Assembly (NCBI GenBank): GCA_963691705.1
Contig: OY829544.1
Span: forward strand, 40,631,917 to 40,695,916
Source of the DNA: Viola odorata
Lineage: Eukaryota > Streptophyta > Magnoliopsida > Malpighiales > Violaceae
Reading direction: 5' to 3'
Length of the DNA stretch: 64,000 nt
This document shows, one piece after another, positions 23,011 through 33,329 of the stretch; within the stretch, counting starts at the first letter, position 1, and each line of letters begins with the position of its first letter. The notes beneath the pieces were generated by a model that ran no database searches, was not told the DNA's origin, and saw only the letters and a list, made by a program, of their open reading frames with translations. The position numbers were made by a program, and so were the translations under genes.

Positions 23011-24945
23011 TCAATTGTACATGTAAATCCCACTCTCATATACGTCACTAACCTCATAAAAATCAGTATTACCATCAGAAGCAGGCCGTAGGCTAACCCC
23101 AGATAATGTAGTAGTTCCTTTCATGGAAAACTTAACATAACCAATAGCTTCAATCTCCTCACCATCCTCTCCCTCGCTAGAATCCACAGGCATCCTCACC
23201 CTCAACTTACCAGGTGGACCCTTTAGTGGAATCTCAGGTACATGCCATTTCAATTCTCTTTCAGACCTATTCAATACTGCTTTAGGAGAAACCTTCAACA
23301 ATGTAGGATCCACTGGTAATTTCAAAATAAATGTGACATCAGTCAGTGGAACAGCCAAATCTGGATTTGAGACATACTGAATCATCACTGAAAGTAAAGT
23401 CCCACTGTGGCGCTGTGTAAGACGGACTCTCAGTGGCACTGGAGTCAATCTAGGTAACAAACTATACTTCAGTATCAGTATAGGCTCATCAGATGGTGCA
23501 GTCCTCACATGAAACACTCCATCACCAAGGCTACTAACCTTCGATTCTTGCATGGCAAATCTCTTAACTGAACTAGTATTATCAACCCGGAATGAAAACT
23601 CAGTTTCTTTGTCACCAGCAGTCTTTGGTGGCAAGGTTCTCAGATAAACCCTACCCATCAATCCAACTCTAGAAAGCAATGATTCCCTAAACTCTGCACT
23701 AATCTCTTCAACAATGTGCATTTCAGGACCCTTCATTTGCTGAACTAAGAGATTCTCAAGAGGAGGAGTGGCTGGAGCTCCACCCTCAGCAGGCTTGGCC
23801 GCAGCTGGAGCACCACCACCAGTTTGCAACAATTCAAGTCCACTAAGTCCCTCCTGTTTTGGAATCTTCTTCGGCCCCAGAAACTCAGATGCATCCAATC
23901 CACCTCCCCAAGCATCACTAAACCCTTCAAAGGTTTCTCCCAAAGAAGCCTGCTCTTTACTAAATTCAATCCCACCATAATCCCCTTCAAAACCTTCCAC
24001 ATTAATATGCGTAGCCTGCGTGGCCTCTGCAGGAGGCAATGTGGTGATCTCCAACCCCGCCAAGGCCAAAGTCAAATCTGACACCTGACTCTTATCCTTC
24101 TTAAACTCTCCTGCCAGATCCTCCTGCTTATTGACGGCCTCGCTGGCAGCAAACGGATCCTTGACCGCTTCTGGTTCCTCCTCTTTCTCCAGCTTCTGAT
24201 CCTGCTCGCTCACAACAGGCGCAAGACCTGCAACAACCTCATCTCCGGCAGCAATTGTCTCAGGAGGCAACTCAAACGTAGCATTGGAAAACGCCACAAT
24301 GCTGGCCTCCTGCTCATGAGCATGCCCTTCAACAGTAGGCCACGTGTCAGCTCCTCGGACTTTGGACTCAGACTCCAAAGCGGAGTGCACCATCTTCGCA
24401 ATTCCCTCACCGTGCATCGCACCTAGCATTGCAGAAAGCCTGATACTGCTAACACCGCGCAATACGATGTCCAACGCCATGTACACCTCCGCATACTTGC
24501 GGTTAAGCTTCTCCGGAGTGACATCAACACCTCGGCAGGCCGTCACAATAACGCTGACGGCTTGATTGACGATATGGATACACTCAAAAACGTTGATGGA
24601 GCTATCATGGTCGGCGATTGTTATGCCGAGGACGTAGATCCCGTTCACCAGACGGTATACAACTCGATAACGGCTCTCAAGGCCGACGATGACCTGGCCA
24701 CTGGAGGCGGCGAGGGGATCATCACCGAGGGAAGCGATGGAATCGAATGACAGGGAAGAAGGATCGTCAGCGGAGGAGGTGGAAGGGCTGGCGGAGGATT
24801 GATGTTTGGAGGCGGCGAAAGCTAGGCGGGTTTGGCGGAAGGAGGAGGTGGCAACGATGGCGCGGGCAGGAGGGAACCATTCTCGGGTTTGGAGGAGGAT
24901 ATCGGATCCATTGGCGGGTTGGAGAGAGAGGGCTAAACAAGACAT
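23011..24945 (-). CDS. TML: TPLATE-complex muniscin-like protein (TML)
   Basis: An intact single-exon ORF of 644 residues. The N terminus MSCLALSLQPANGSDILLQT, followed by REWFPPARA, and the conserved blocks SRYRVVYRLVNGIYVLGIT, NVFECIHIVNQAVSVIVTAC and KYAEVYMALDIVLRGVSSIR give a longin-like N-terminal domain (about residues 1-190). A Pro/Glu/Ala-rich linker of about 200 residues follows, containing DPFAAS. The last 260 residues form a mu-homology domain ending SGIYMYN. TML is a cargo-recognising subunit of the plant TPLATE (TSET-like) complex that starts clathrin-mediated endocytosis at the plasma membrane. Length and motif order fit the family. The Met at 24945 starts the conserved block. 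Confidence 0.94.
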   Translation of the reverse strand: MSCLALSLQPANGSDILLQTREWFPPARAIVATSSFRQTRLAFAASKHQSSASPSTSSADDPSSLSFDSIASLGDDPLAASSGQVIVGLESRYRVVYRLVNGIYVLGITIADHDSSINVFECIHIVNQAVSVIVTACRGVDVTPEKLNRKYAEVYMALDIVLRGVSSIRLSAMLGAMHGEGIAKMVHSALESESKVRGADTWPTVEGHAHEQEASIVAFSNATFELPPETIAAGDEVVAGLAPVVSEQDQKLEKEEEPEAVKDPFAASEAVNKQEDLAGEFKKDKSQVSDLTLALAGLEITTLPPAEATQATHINVEGFEGDYGGIEFSKEQASLGETFEGFSDAWGGGLDASEFLGPKKIPKQEGLSGLELLQTGGGAPAAAKPAEGGAPATPPLENLLVQQMKGPEMHIVEEISAEFRESLLSRVGLMGRVYLRTLPPKTAGDKETEFSFRVDNTSSVKRFAMQESKVSSLGDGVFHVRTAPSDEPILILKYSLLPRLTPVPLRVRLTQRHSGTLLSVMIQYVSNPDLAVPLTDVTFILKLPVDPTLLKVSPKAVLNRSERELKWHVPEIPLKGPPGKLRVRMPVDSSEGEDGEEIEAIGYVKFSMKGTTTLSGVSLRPASDGNTDFYEVSDVYESGIYMYN

Positions 24946-25500
24946 TTACTAAATTGGATTGAACTGGTGTGTTAAGAATGGTTAGATTCGCATAGATCTG
25001 TTGTTGAAGAAAAAGAAGAAGAAGGGCGAAATGATGGGACGACGGAGTGAGGAAGGTGAATGACAAAACACAGTGACCGGTGGTGCTGGTAAAAGGTAAG
25101 AAGGAAGGAAGCACCTTGCAAATAACTAATCGTTGATGAATATGGACCGATGTTGGGTTTATTCAGGTTCTAAAAGGCCCATTACATTTTCTCATCGAAT
25201 TCCGATTGGTTTTCCAAAAGAATAATGTTTCTGTAACTACATCCTAGGAACAAATCTTACAAAAAAAAATTATATTAACATGTTAAAATATGAGTAGTAT
25301 ATATTAGTTCATTTGAGAGATCTATCACTTAATACATATCATTTATATTTTGATACATAAATTAATATGAAAAGTTTATAGGATATGTTAGTATGTAAAA
25401 TATTTTCCTTTCCGAAATTTTCATTTTCTCACTGAATTTTAATTGGTAGTGCTAAAAATATTAACATTTATAATAATTTTTATATTAAAAAATACGGGCA
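24946..25500. other. TML promoter side and AT-rich intergenic DNA
   Basis: Upstream of the TML start is A/G-rich on the plus strand (C/T-rich 5' UTR on the gene strand), then AT-rich sequence to the start of the tandem array. Nothing specific was assigned. Confidence 0.4.
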
Positions 25501-28062
25501 GTTCTAAGATGTCGTAACGACATTGTAATCGTAACACATTCAAGGTCATTGGATTATATATAATGGTGCAGATTTTTTCTTTATAAATAAAATATATAAA
25601 AGAGAGTTTACCTGTAACATGTTCTACATGTAAAGTTATGAAATAACTTTTCTTAAATATTCTGTAACTTTATAAAAGTTACAAAATATGTAAGAAAAGT
25701 TACAAAATCTTAAAAAAAGTTACAGAATTCTTAAAAAGTTATGGAGTTCTTTGATCTTTTCGTAAATTTTCTTAGATATTCAGTAATTGTATAAGAGTTA
25801 CAGAATTGAAACAAAAAGTTACGGAATATTAAAAAAAGTTACGAAATCCTTAAAAAGTTACGGAGTTCTTCATTCTTTCTATAACTTTTCTAAGATGTTT
25901 CATAACTTTATAAAAATTATGGAATATGTATGAAAAGTTATCAAATTTTAAAAAAAATTATGGAATCCTTAAAAAGTTGCGGAGTTCTTCATTCTATCTG
26001 TAACTTTTCTTAGATATTTCGTAACTTAAATTGAAGCAAAAAGTTACAGAATATGAAAGAAAAGTTACGGAATCTTAAAAAAATTACGAAATCCTTAAAA
26101 AGTTACGGAGTTCTTATTCCATTCCGTAACTTTTCTTAGATATTTCGTAACTTTATAAAAATTACGAAATTCAAACAAAAAGTTACGAAATATGTAAGAA
26201 AAGCTGTGAAATATACAAGAATAGTTACGAAATAGAAGAAAATTTTGTAACTTTTTAAGGATTCCGTAACTTTTTTTAGTTTTGTAACTTTTATAGGTAA
26301 AGTTATGAAATATTCCTTAGTTTTGTAAATTTTATTTTTTCTTAATATTCTGTAACTTTATAAAAGTTATGGAACGAAATTCAAGCAAAAAGTTACGGAA
26401 TATGTAAAAAAAGTTACGGAATTTTAAAAAAAGTTACGGAATTCTTAAAAAGTTACGGAGTTGTTCGATCTTTTCGTAACTTTTCTTAGATATTCAGTAA
26501 TTTTATAAAAGTTACAGAATATGTAAAAAAAGTTACGAAATATTTAAAAAGTTACAGAGTTCTTCATTCTTTCTGTAACTTTTCTTAGATATTTCATAAC
26601 TTTATAAAAATTATGGAATAAGTATGAAAAGTTATGGAGTTCTTTATTCATTCTGTAACTTTTCTTAGATATTAAAGTTACGAAATTTAAGCAAAAAGTT
26701 ACGGAATATGAAAAAAAGTTACGGAATCTTAAAAAATTACAAAATCCTTAAAAACTTATGGAGTTCTTATTCCATTACGTAACTTTTCTTGCATATTTCG
26801 TAACTTTTCTTAGATATTTCGTAACTTTATAAAAATTACAAAATTGAAACAAAAAATTACGGAATACGTAAGAAAAACTAGGGTTGTTCATGGGTTTCGA
26901 AAAACCGAAACCGAAATCCGAACTTTGAAGTTCGGTTAACCAAAGTTCCTGAAATCACTATCCGAAACCGAACCGAAGTTTGTAAAAACCGAACTTCCGA
27001 AACTGAAATTATTTCGGTTTGGAATTTCGGAAAAACCGAAATTCTAAAGTTTCAAAACAGTTTTTTTTTAACCAGAAAATCATACTCCAATCAAACAACA
27101 TAAATACCAAAAAAATCACGCAATTATTTCTAAACCATAAAAACACCAAAAAATCACAGATCTGCTAAACAACCATAATTACCAAACATAATCAAAACCA
27201 TCCAAGAACCAAAAACACAGATCTGCACTCTTCTTTCTTCCTCCAAAAACACCAAACCTATGTTCAAAAGCAGAGCTTGGTTTCTTCTCTATGGCTTCAA
27301 AGCTTTGATCTTTGCTGCACAACCTTCTCTGGTCAAATCGCCGACGAGAAGAACAATTTCCCGGTCAACGACGACAGCTATGTAAAACCCAGATTGGGGA
27401 CAACGTTGATTTCACAATCAGATCGATTGAGCGAGGCTGCTAGAGAGGAGAGCTCGATTGAGCGAGCGAGAGGGAGAGAAGATGAGGAACGAGATGATGG
27501 TGGCGATGGGTGGTGGTGGTGGTGGAGGAGGAACGAGATGATGAGGGAATTTGAGAAGGAAGGAGAGGGAGAGCGCCGAGAGGGTTTTGTTTTTTCAGAT
27601 GAGGAAATGGCAATTTAGTAAAAAAATATGCTTATATAGTGGGTAAGAAAGTTCGGTTAGTTCGGTTAACCGAACTTTTCTTATCCACTATCCGAAACCG
27701 AACCGAAATAAAGTTCGGTTTTGGAATATCCGAAACCGAATAAGTGAATTCCGGTTTCGGAATTTTGGATATCCCTACCCGATGAACAACCCTAAGAAAA
27801 ACTACGAAATATACAAGAATAGTTACGGAATAGAAGAAAAATCCGTAACTTTTTTAAGGATTCCGTAACTTTTTTTAGAATTCCGTAACTTTTGCTTCAA
27901 TTCAGTAACTTTTATAAAGTTATGGAATATAAAAGAAAAGTTATGGAATGTGCAAAAAAAGTTACAGAATAGAAGAATTCGTAATCGTAACATTAATAAA
28001 AGTTATGGAATATACTAGAAAATTTACGGATAAAAGAAGAATCTCGTAACTTTTTAAAAAGT
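25500..28062. repeat. Degenerate tandem array, about 120-bp unit, GTTACGGAAT-rich
   Basis: Variants of GTTACGGAAT and its reverse complement ATTCCGTAAC occur dozens of times at roughly 20-25 bp spacing. A higher-order unit is marked by GGAGTTCTT at about 25743, 25863, 25980 and 26108, and again at 26457, 26558, 26636 and 26760, so the period is near 120 bp. Short units occur in both orientations, making the array rich in small hairpins. It is interrupted at 26879-27794 by a hAT-type MITE and resumes afterwards. There is no coding capacity. Confidence 0.85.
26879..27794 (+). mobile_element. hAT-type MITE, 916 bp, with 8-bp TSD
   Basis: The terminal inverted repeat is TAGGGTTGTTCAT at both ends. 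The flanking 8-bp duplication AGAAAAAC lies at 26871-26878 and 27795-27802. TIR sequence and 8-bp TSD fit the hAT superfamily. Just inside each end are GGTTCGG/CCGAAACCGAA runs in inverted orientation. The centre holds C/T-rich then G/A-rich sequence with a short non-transposase ORF, so the element is non-autonomous. Confidence 0.9.
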
Positions 28063-28103
28063 ATGAAATATACTGTACTCGAAAGTGGCCCCATATCATC
28101 ATC

Positions 28104-28313
28104 GAAAGTGACGCCAAAGGGGTTGTTGACACTATCACCACAACTGTTTCCTTCAAGAACAACTCCCTCAATGTTGTTATCAAAGATATACTACTCCTTC
28201 AAGCTAGTTTCCTCCAAAGCTCTTTTCTTTTTATACATCAATCATGTAATTGGGTAGCCTATGAATTGGCTAGAAAAGTCATATATGATGATGTTTTTTC
28301 CCTCATAAAATAA
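28104..28313 (+). pseudogene. LINE RNase H-like (RVT_3) C-terminal fragment
   Basis: In one frame this reads ESDAKGVVDTI, then a helical stretch, then a FIHQSCNWVAYELARKV block and a stop. ESD, a conserved RS/QSCN-like motif and the VAxxLA helix are hallmarks of the RNase H-like domain at the end of plant L1-type LINEs and related reverse-transcriptase proteins. Only about 70 residues remain; no reverse transcriptase domain is visible upstream, where the tandem array begins. Confidence 0.7.
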
Positions 28314-28888
28314 TTCTATTATGGATTGGCTTTAGATTACTAATCACCTGTAGAAATCAATTCTCTTCTTTTTTTCCAACGAATTATATTTTGACAAAAA
28401 AATGGCAGAGGATGTCCTGAAAATCCTAAAAGTTCTTGATTTGATATTTAAATATGAACTACATTATATCTATACTGTATATAAAAGTACGAACTATTTA
28501 TCATTTTTTTTTTACTTTTTTACCCTTAATGAATTTTTAAAAACACTATTTTGTCCCGCCCTCCCACGTTGGTACTAATATTAGTTTTCTTCTCTTATTA
28601 GCTATTGGAGTCCTAATCATCTAATTTGAATCGTATATATTATATTAAGACTCCTCTTACTTCATAATCAAATTCCTACAAAAAGAACACAATTGCTCAC
28701 AAACATTTAAATTTAAATTGTGAAATGTAACTATCTAAATAAATGCAAGCGCTTTAAAGGAAAATAACATACAAAAATTTACTAATATTTAAATTGTGAA
28801 AGGAGGTTTTAAAGTAGATGGTGTTACTGGTAATTGTTGTTGCTGACCTTTGCTAGGATGACCCATCATTTCACATTTTAGAGTGTGT
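28314..28888. other. AT-rich flank of LINE fragment
   Basis: No gene or defined repeat seen. It could be LINE 3' sequence followed by unrelated intergenic DNA. Confidence 0.3.
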
Positions 28889-29104
28889 CTACACATGATG
28901 TTGGTACCTGAGTTTGTGTTTGGAGATTCTCTTGTTATATTTTTTAGTTATTAAATCGAAGTAAGTCCACGATCCTAAAGTTAAGCTCCTCTTTCTTTTG
29001 CCCGAAGAAGGAAGATTTTCTTCTTTCAAACCATTAACTTCAATCTCAATCGATGAACTTTGAGCATTCCTATTAGTTTCCAAAGTTGTACTTGCATATT
29101 CCAT
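28889..29104 (-). pseudogene. Possible hAT transposase N-terminal (BED-finger) fragment
   Basis: A 71-residue ORF containing SGKRKRSLTLGSWTYFDLIT, which resembles the entry to the BED zinc finger of plant hAT (RICESLEEPER-type) transposases. The Cys/His ligands that should follow are not present in frame, so this is a short relic at most. It could be chance. Confidence 0.35.
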
Positions 29105-30423
29105 CTACATCAGAAAATTAATAAGAACACAAGAAAAGTAAATATTTATGAGAAATAAAACCTAGCATTATATTAGTTGCAATGTATGAAAGCTATTCTA
29201 CATTCCTATATCTTGATGGAGATAAAACATGGCAGTAATTCCTACATATTTAAACCTCTATTTAATATGTAAAATTTATATAATAGGCAGGGTAAAAAGG
29301 TAAGTGGAAAACGGAAGACCACTGCTTAGTTTCTTAGAATTCAACATCCTCTTGCACCATGCAATAACAGAAAGGCTACCCTAGAATATTTTTATTCTCA
29401 TCTAAGTTCAACTAAGTTTCAACCCCGGTTAACAACTAAATAGTAAATATCTCTGCCATGTAGAGTCCTCACTTACTCTCATTAAAATACTTGTACCTTT
29501 CTACAAGAAATAGGAAATGAATATGTATTTCATAATGCAATCAACATCAAGCAATCAGATGGGTTCATAATTGCATCAAGTAATCCAACAATCACCCTCC
29601 CAAGAATTTAATTGGTCGGTCCAGACTATCCTAAAGACACTTATCATGTAGAAAGCTTACATAATTCTAACGAATGAAAAACAAGGAACACAGAAAATTA
29701 CCGCTCTCCATTAGCAAACTTGGCATCAAAGACAAACACACAAATATGTACGGTGGCTACCAAGGAATGGAAAGTATGCACCTGGGGCACTCTATGGCCT
29801 TCTAGTTCCAGTGCAAGTCGGCGCCTTTCAGCCAGTTTCCTTAGTAGGTTGAACAACTTGAGTAATGAGGTCTGACATGGTTTAAGGGGGGGAAACCATG
29901 ATGCTAACCATGTACCTTTCGTTTGTACAATAATAATTCTCATGGTTGGGCGAATAGGTTGATGAAGCAGACCATATCATTACTCAGACATTCATTTTTG
30001 AAAGGATGAAGGTTGGATAGTTAGAGATGAAAGGCTAATTTAGAGGAAGCTTAGATGGAGAGAGAGAGGATATTTAGCTAGACATGTTTTGAAGTTTGTA
30101 GGTCTAAGTTTTATTTATTTTTTTGGATGATTTATACCTCCCTCTATATATAGGAGAAGGATAAACTTATCCATGTGAAAGATACAGGTACATGCCACCT
30201 GAAATTCACATGATCTAAGCTTATCTAACTGTAAACTAGCTTACAAATCCCTAACAAAATAAAACTCCCTAATAGGATAGGCTTTCATCTGATAGACAGA
30301 TGACCTGCTGCTACTTATTACCCAACACACAAACAAACAAAATGCCTAATATGACAAAAAACACTGAAACACTATTGTACATAGGATACTTCAGGTTCAG
30401 TTGGAAGTACTTGTGAAACAAGT
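29105..30423. other. Repeat-like intergenic DNA, no gene assigned
   Basis: Contains an 81-residue minus-strand ORF (29698-29943) with no family signature. The right part probably belongs to the endogenous viral element's 3' region. No clear terminal repeats were found. Confidence 0.3.
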
Positions 30424-30726
30424 TTACTTGGAGGGAAAGATAGAGGCAAACTTGTCTTCTCCTGGAATACCAAATTTATCTTCTCCTGGGAATAAATATT
30501 GTAGATAAGGATTACTTGGATTATCACCGAGGTTGAGATATGCACGCGTCGAGCTTTTAGTGATGGTATCTAATCCTTGAGTAGCTTGCTGTGTAGGGGA
30601 TAACGTTGAAGTTTTCGTATCTGGTTGGAGTTTGAGACATTTGGTATGATAATACTGTTGGAAGTAGTCTTGATACATTCTTGCATATTCTGGTGGGATA
30701 AATTCCCATGAAGCATCTTCTTCCAT
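30424..30726 (-). pseudogene. Downstream ORF piece of endogenous caulimovirid
   Basis: A 100-residue ORF, Tyr/Gln-rich near its start and Ser/Thr/Pro-rich later, with a short internal duplication (GEDKF twice near the C terminus). It follows the viral RNase H on the same strand. I cannot assign a viral function; association rests on position and strand. Confidence 0.4.
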
Positions 30727-30810
30727 TGTTGGCCAGATTTCTTCTAGGATCTTGAGATTGAGTTCACTGATTCATTTCTGATAGAGGCGCATGTCTTTTT
30801 CTTAGAAATC

Positions 30811-31095
30811 TCATGGATAGCCAAACTTATAATCGTTGGCTGAATAAAGAGTTACTTGAGGAAATGGAACCAGATCTTTTGAAGTGGCATTGGTGATGAT
30901 GCGATGTGGAAAACGAAAGATAAGAACCATGAATGCATTTGGAGAGCCCATTTGAGTAATATAATGCTTTGGGTGTCTCCTGGTCTTCATCCATGCTTCT
31001 CTGCAAATGACTTCCCAATAAGCAAGGGAATTATAACATTGTAGAAATGGTGTAATATGCCTGCCATGCTCAAAGTTGGGCATATGTTGTGCCAT
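30811..31095 (-). pseudogene. Post-RNase H ORF piece of endogenous caulimovirid
   Basis: A 94-residue ORF on the viral strand between the RNase H fragment and the 30424-30726 piece. It has no motif I recognise. It may be the C-terminal region of the viral polyprotein or a separate downstream ORF, now shifted in frame. Confidence 0.4.
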
Positions 31096-31117
31096 TCAGA
31101 CGAGACGCCATAACTCC

Positions 31118-31778
31118 TTAATGTTGAACTGAATACCTATATAATAATTTTGACACATATACCAAAAGAAGTGGAGTACCTCCATAGGTACATGAAACAA
31201 AGAGGTTAGGCAAAAGAGGTGGATGAAAAGGGTATTTGAGGTGTAGGCCAACAAGTTTGATTATAGTTTCACCATACTTACGAATGATCTCAGGTTGATA
31301 TCGAAGAATGAGTGTGTATGATTTTTGATTAAGGGTATTTTGACGCGGAAGTTCTGGAATTTCTGGGGGAATGTGTTTAGACAAAGGATGAGGAAAATAA
31401 GATAGTGGGTTACTAGAAGAAGAGTGACTCATCATGTGAATAGTCGGAAGGTTTGAGGGGTTTGGTGGTTTGGACAAGAAATCAAGGATAAAGTTGGTAT
31501 TACCAGAGATATGTGTGGCAGAGAAAGAATACTTACTAAACCATTGAGACCAGCAGAGAAGTTGAGCATTTGGGATCTGCTTCTGTTTGAATTGTAACAT
31601 CTTTGGGAACTAGGACATTGGCATTTTTTACAGCAAGGAGCTCTTTGAAGGTGGAGTGATAATGTAGTTAAGAGGATTTGAACTTACCACTCTTGTGACC
31701 ATAAATAGAACGGTGACCATTGTCTTCTTCGAGTAAAATTGCTCCCCAGTATTTGTCACTTGCATATATCTGTAAGAT
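31118..31778 (-). pseudogene. Viral RNase H fragment with C-terminal extension
   Basis: The start of an RNase H domain is visible next to the TIR-element border (SDKYWGAILLEE). Further on come WSQWFSKYSF and a DFLSKP block, the caulimovirid type of RNase H ending. The reading frame changes between these parts, so it is broken. A Ser/Pro-rich extension follows. It would remove RNA from RNA-DNA hybrids during reverse transcription. Confidence 0.7.
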
Positions 31779-31788
31779 CCGAGTCTCT

Positions 31789-31860
31789 CTTAATGGAATG
31801 ATATTGTCCGCTTTGGGCTTGAGCCCACACGGTTTTCACAAAAGGCCTCATTTCATTAAG
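31789..31860 (-). ncRNA. Candidate small stem-loop RNA, left arm
   Basis: CTTAATGGAATGA (31789-31801) pairs with TCATTTCATTAAG (31848-31860) with one mismatch, enclosing an inner GGGCTTGAGCCC hairpin. It begins 13 nt after the TATA-like box. Its preserved geometry in the other arm argues for selection or recent duplication. A TTTT inside could stop Pol III early. Expression is unknown. Confidence 0.35.
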
Positions 31861-31873
31861 AAGATCAACTCAT

Positions 31874-31916
31874 CTTATATTAAGTCTTTATTTCTCTTTT
31901 CTTTCCGATGTGGGAC
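31874..31916 (-). promoter_or_regulatory. snRNA-type USE/TATA pair, left arm, facing outward
   Basis: On the minus strand GTCCCACATCGG (31916-31905) matches the plant snRNA upstream sequence element exactly. AATATAAG follows at 31881-31874, with 23 nt between. In plants that spacing is the Pol III (U6-like) arrangement; Pol II snRNA genes have about ten more bases. The expected start is near 31850, so transcription would run out of the element. Function is inferred. Confidence 0.55.
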
Positions 31917-32139
31917 TTTGGTTCGCACACCTCAATAATCTCCCCCTCAAATGAAGTACCACCGAGCCCACCACTAGGGCCCAACAATCTCCCCCTCAAA
32001 TTATGTACCACAGGGCTCGGTCTAGGAGGCCCATCGAGTACACTTTCCAGCTCGACCTAAAGATTCATTATACTTCTTCCTATTTGGACTGGAGATCCAC
32101 CATACTTTTCTAGCTCGGCCCAGAGATTGGCGAGCCTAG

Positions 32140-32966
32140 TGATACGATCCTAGTTGCGTAGGATGCATAGCACGTACCTTTGATCTAGTTCTAGGCTTGG
32201 ATTTCGATGCAGAAATAGATAAACTCAATCTTGAATGTTCAACCATGTTAACAACCTATGTTAACCAACCCTAACGAATCAAGTGAGGTTCTTAGTTCGG
32301 ATCTCTAACCTTGAAATCAACCTGTGAGAACCAACCTAGAGTAAATGAACTAATGGAATGAACTTTCGGGTTTTACTTGCTATCCTAATCAAGTGTTCAG
32401 ACTCAATGAGGGATAAGGTTCACCATGAACAATTGAAAAATTCTCTCTGAATTTTATTGAAAAGATAACCTAGTTTACAATAAAAAGGGTGGCTCCTTTA
32501 AATAGGAAACCCTAAATCCTTATATCAAAAGTCCTACTCCTAATTGAACTTCTAATTAATTAATTAATTAAACTAATTATAAATATGTCTAAAACTAATT
32601 TAATTAATTAAAAATAACTAATTGCACAGATGGAACAATCCTTTACTTAATTGTGCAATTCGGACAGCTTGGAACTCATTCTTCTCGTAACTAGAAATAG
32701 TCGTTGGCGGCATACTGCTAGCTACTGCCAATCTTCGCTCAAAACTTGCTCTTCTAGGCACTTCCTTGACTGTGTTGCTGGCCATGAGAAGTGTCATATG
32801 ACGCGGGGTTTTCTCGCATAGCACAACTTCTTAGATGAGTGTCTCACACTAAAGCTCCTTGTAGATAAGTTGTGATAGCTTCGCTTGCAACTCCTTGCTT
32901 CTCGCGCAAGTCATCGGTCTGGTTGGTGGTAAAGCCACTCCTTATGATGCGTTAGGATTCGTATCA
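32140..32966 (-). mobile_element. Solo LTR, 827 bp, with 5-bp TSD
   Basis: Ends are TGATACGATCC and GGATTCGTATCA, the TG...CA termini of an LTR, with flanking CCTAG at 32135-32139 and 32967-32971 as a 5-bp target duplication. On the minus strand a TATA-like CTATTTAAAGG and a later CAATAAAATTC polyadenylation-like signal suggest that strand is sense. No internal retrotransposon region is present, so it is a solo LTR left by LTR-LTR recombination. It disrupts the TIR element. Confidence 0.85.
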
Positions 32967-33185
32967 CCTAGGTTGTGGGCTCGGCCCTGCGGTACATCGT
33001 TCGAGGGGGAGATTGGTGAGCCTAGGCTGTGGACTCGGCCTTGTGGTACATAGTTCGAGGGGGAGATTGTTAGGCCCTAATGGTGGGCTAAATGGCACTT
33101 CGTTCGAGGGGAGATTAGTGAGTCTAGGTTGTGGGCTCTGTGGTACTTAGTTCGAGGGGGAGATTGTTGAGGTGTGCGAACCAAA

Positions 33186-33228
33186 GTCACACATCGGAAA
33201 GAAAAGGGAAATAAATACTAAATATAAG
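33186..33228 (+). promoter_or_regulatory. snRNA-type USE/TATA pair, right arm, facing outward
   Basis: GTCACACATCGG at 33186-33197 is one base from the plant USE. AATATAAG lies at 33221-33228, again exactly 23 nt away, as in the left arm. Orientation is outward. This is the less perfect copy. Confidence 0.5.
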
Positions 33229-33241
33229 AGGAGTGGATATT

Positions 33242-33313
33242 CTTAATGGAATGAGGCTTTTTGTGAAAACCATGTGGGCTTAGGCCCAAAGCGGACAGTA
33301 TCATTCCATTAAG
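33242..33313 (+). ncRNA. Candidate small stem-loop RNA, right arm
   Basis: CTTAATGGAATGA (33242-33254) pairs perfectly with TCATTCCATTAAG (33301-33313), with an inner TGGGCTTAGGCCCA hairpin at 33275-33288. It starts 13 nt after the TATA-like box. A T5 run at 33258-33262 might terminate Pol III early; another T-run lies just outside the element at 33329. Existence of a transcript is inference. Confidence 0.35.
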
Positions 33314-33329
33314 AGATACTCGGGTGACT

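Larger units (their letters stand above)
31779..33323 (+). mobile_element. Long terminal-inverted-repeat element with snRNA-like promoters
   Basis: Left arm 31779-32139 and right arm 32967-33323 are inverted copies, about 85% alike by eye over the outer 200 bp (both begin CCGAGT, then CTCTTAATGGAATGAT or its one-base variant). The inner right arm has extra tandem copies of a roughly 50-bp C/T-rich unit containing AATCTCCCCCTCGAAC. No target duplication was found. Each arm holds a USE/TATA promoter-like pair and a stem-loop. It sits in the viral fossil and is itself split by a solo LTR. No coding capacity; superfamily unknown. Confidence 0.75.

Noticed and set aside
27277..27618. 113-residue ORF inside the hAT-type MITE
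   Set aside because: Arg/Glu/Gly-rich product of a purine-rich tract; no transposase motif.
31779..33323. Cassandra TRIM or another known 5S-bearing element
   Set aside because: The GTCCCACATCGG motif is a snRNA USE; no 5S rRNA-like box was found, and the arms are inverted, not direct repeats.
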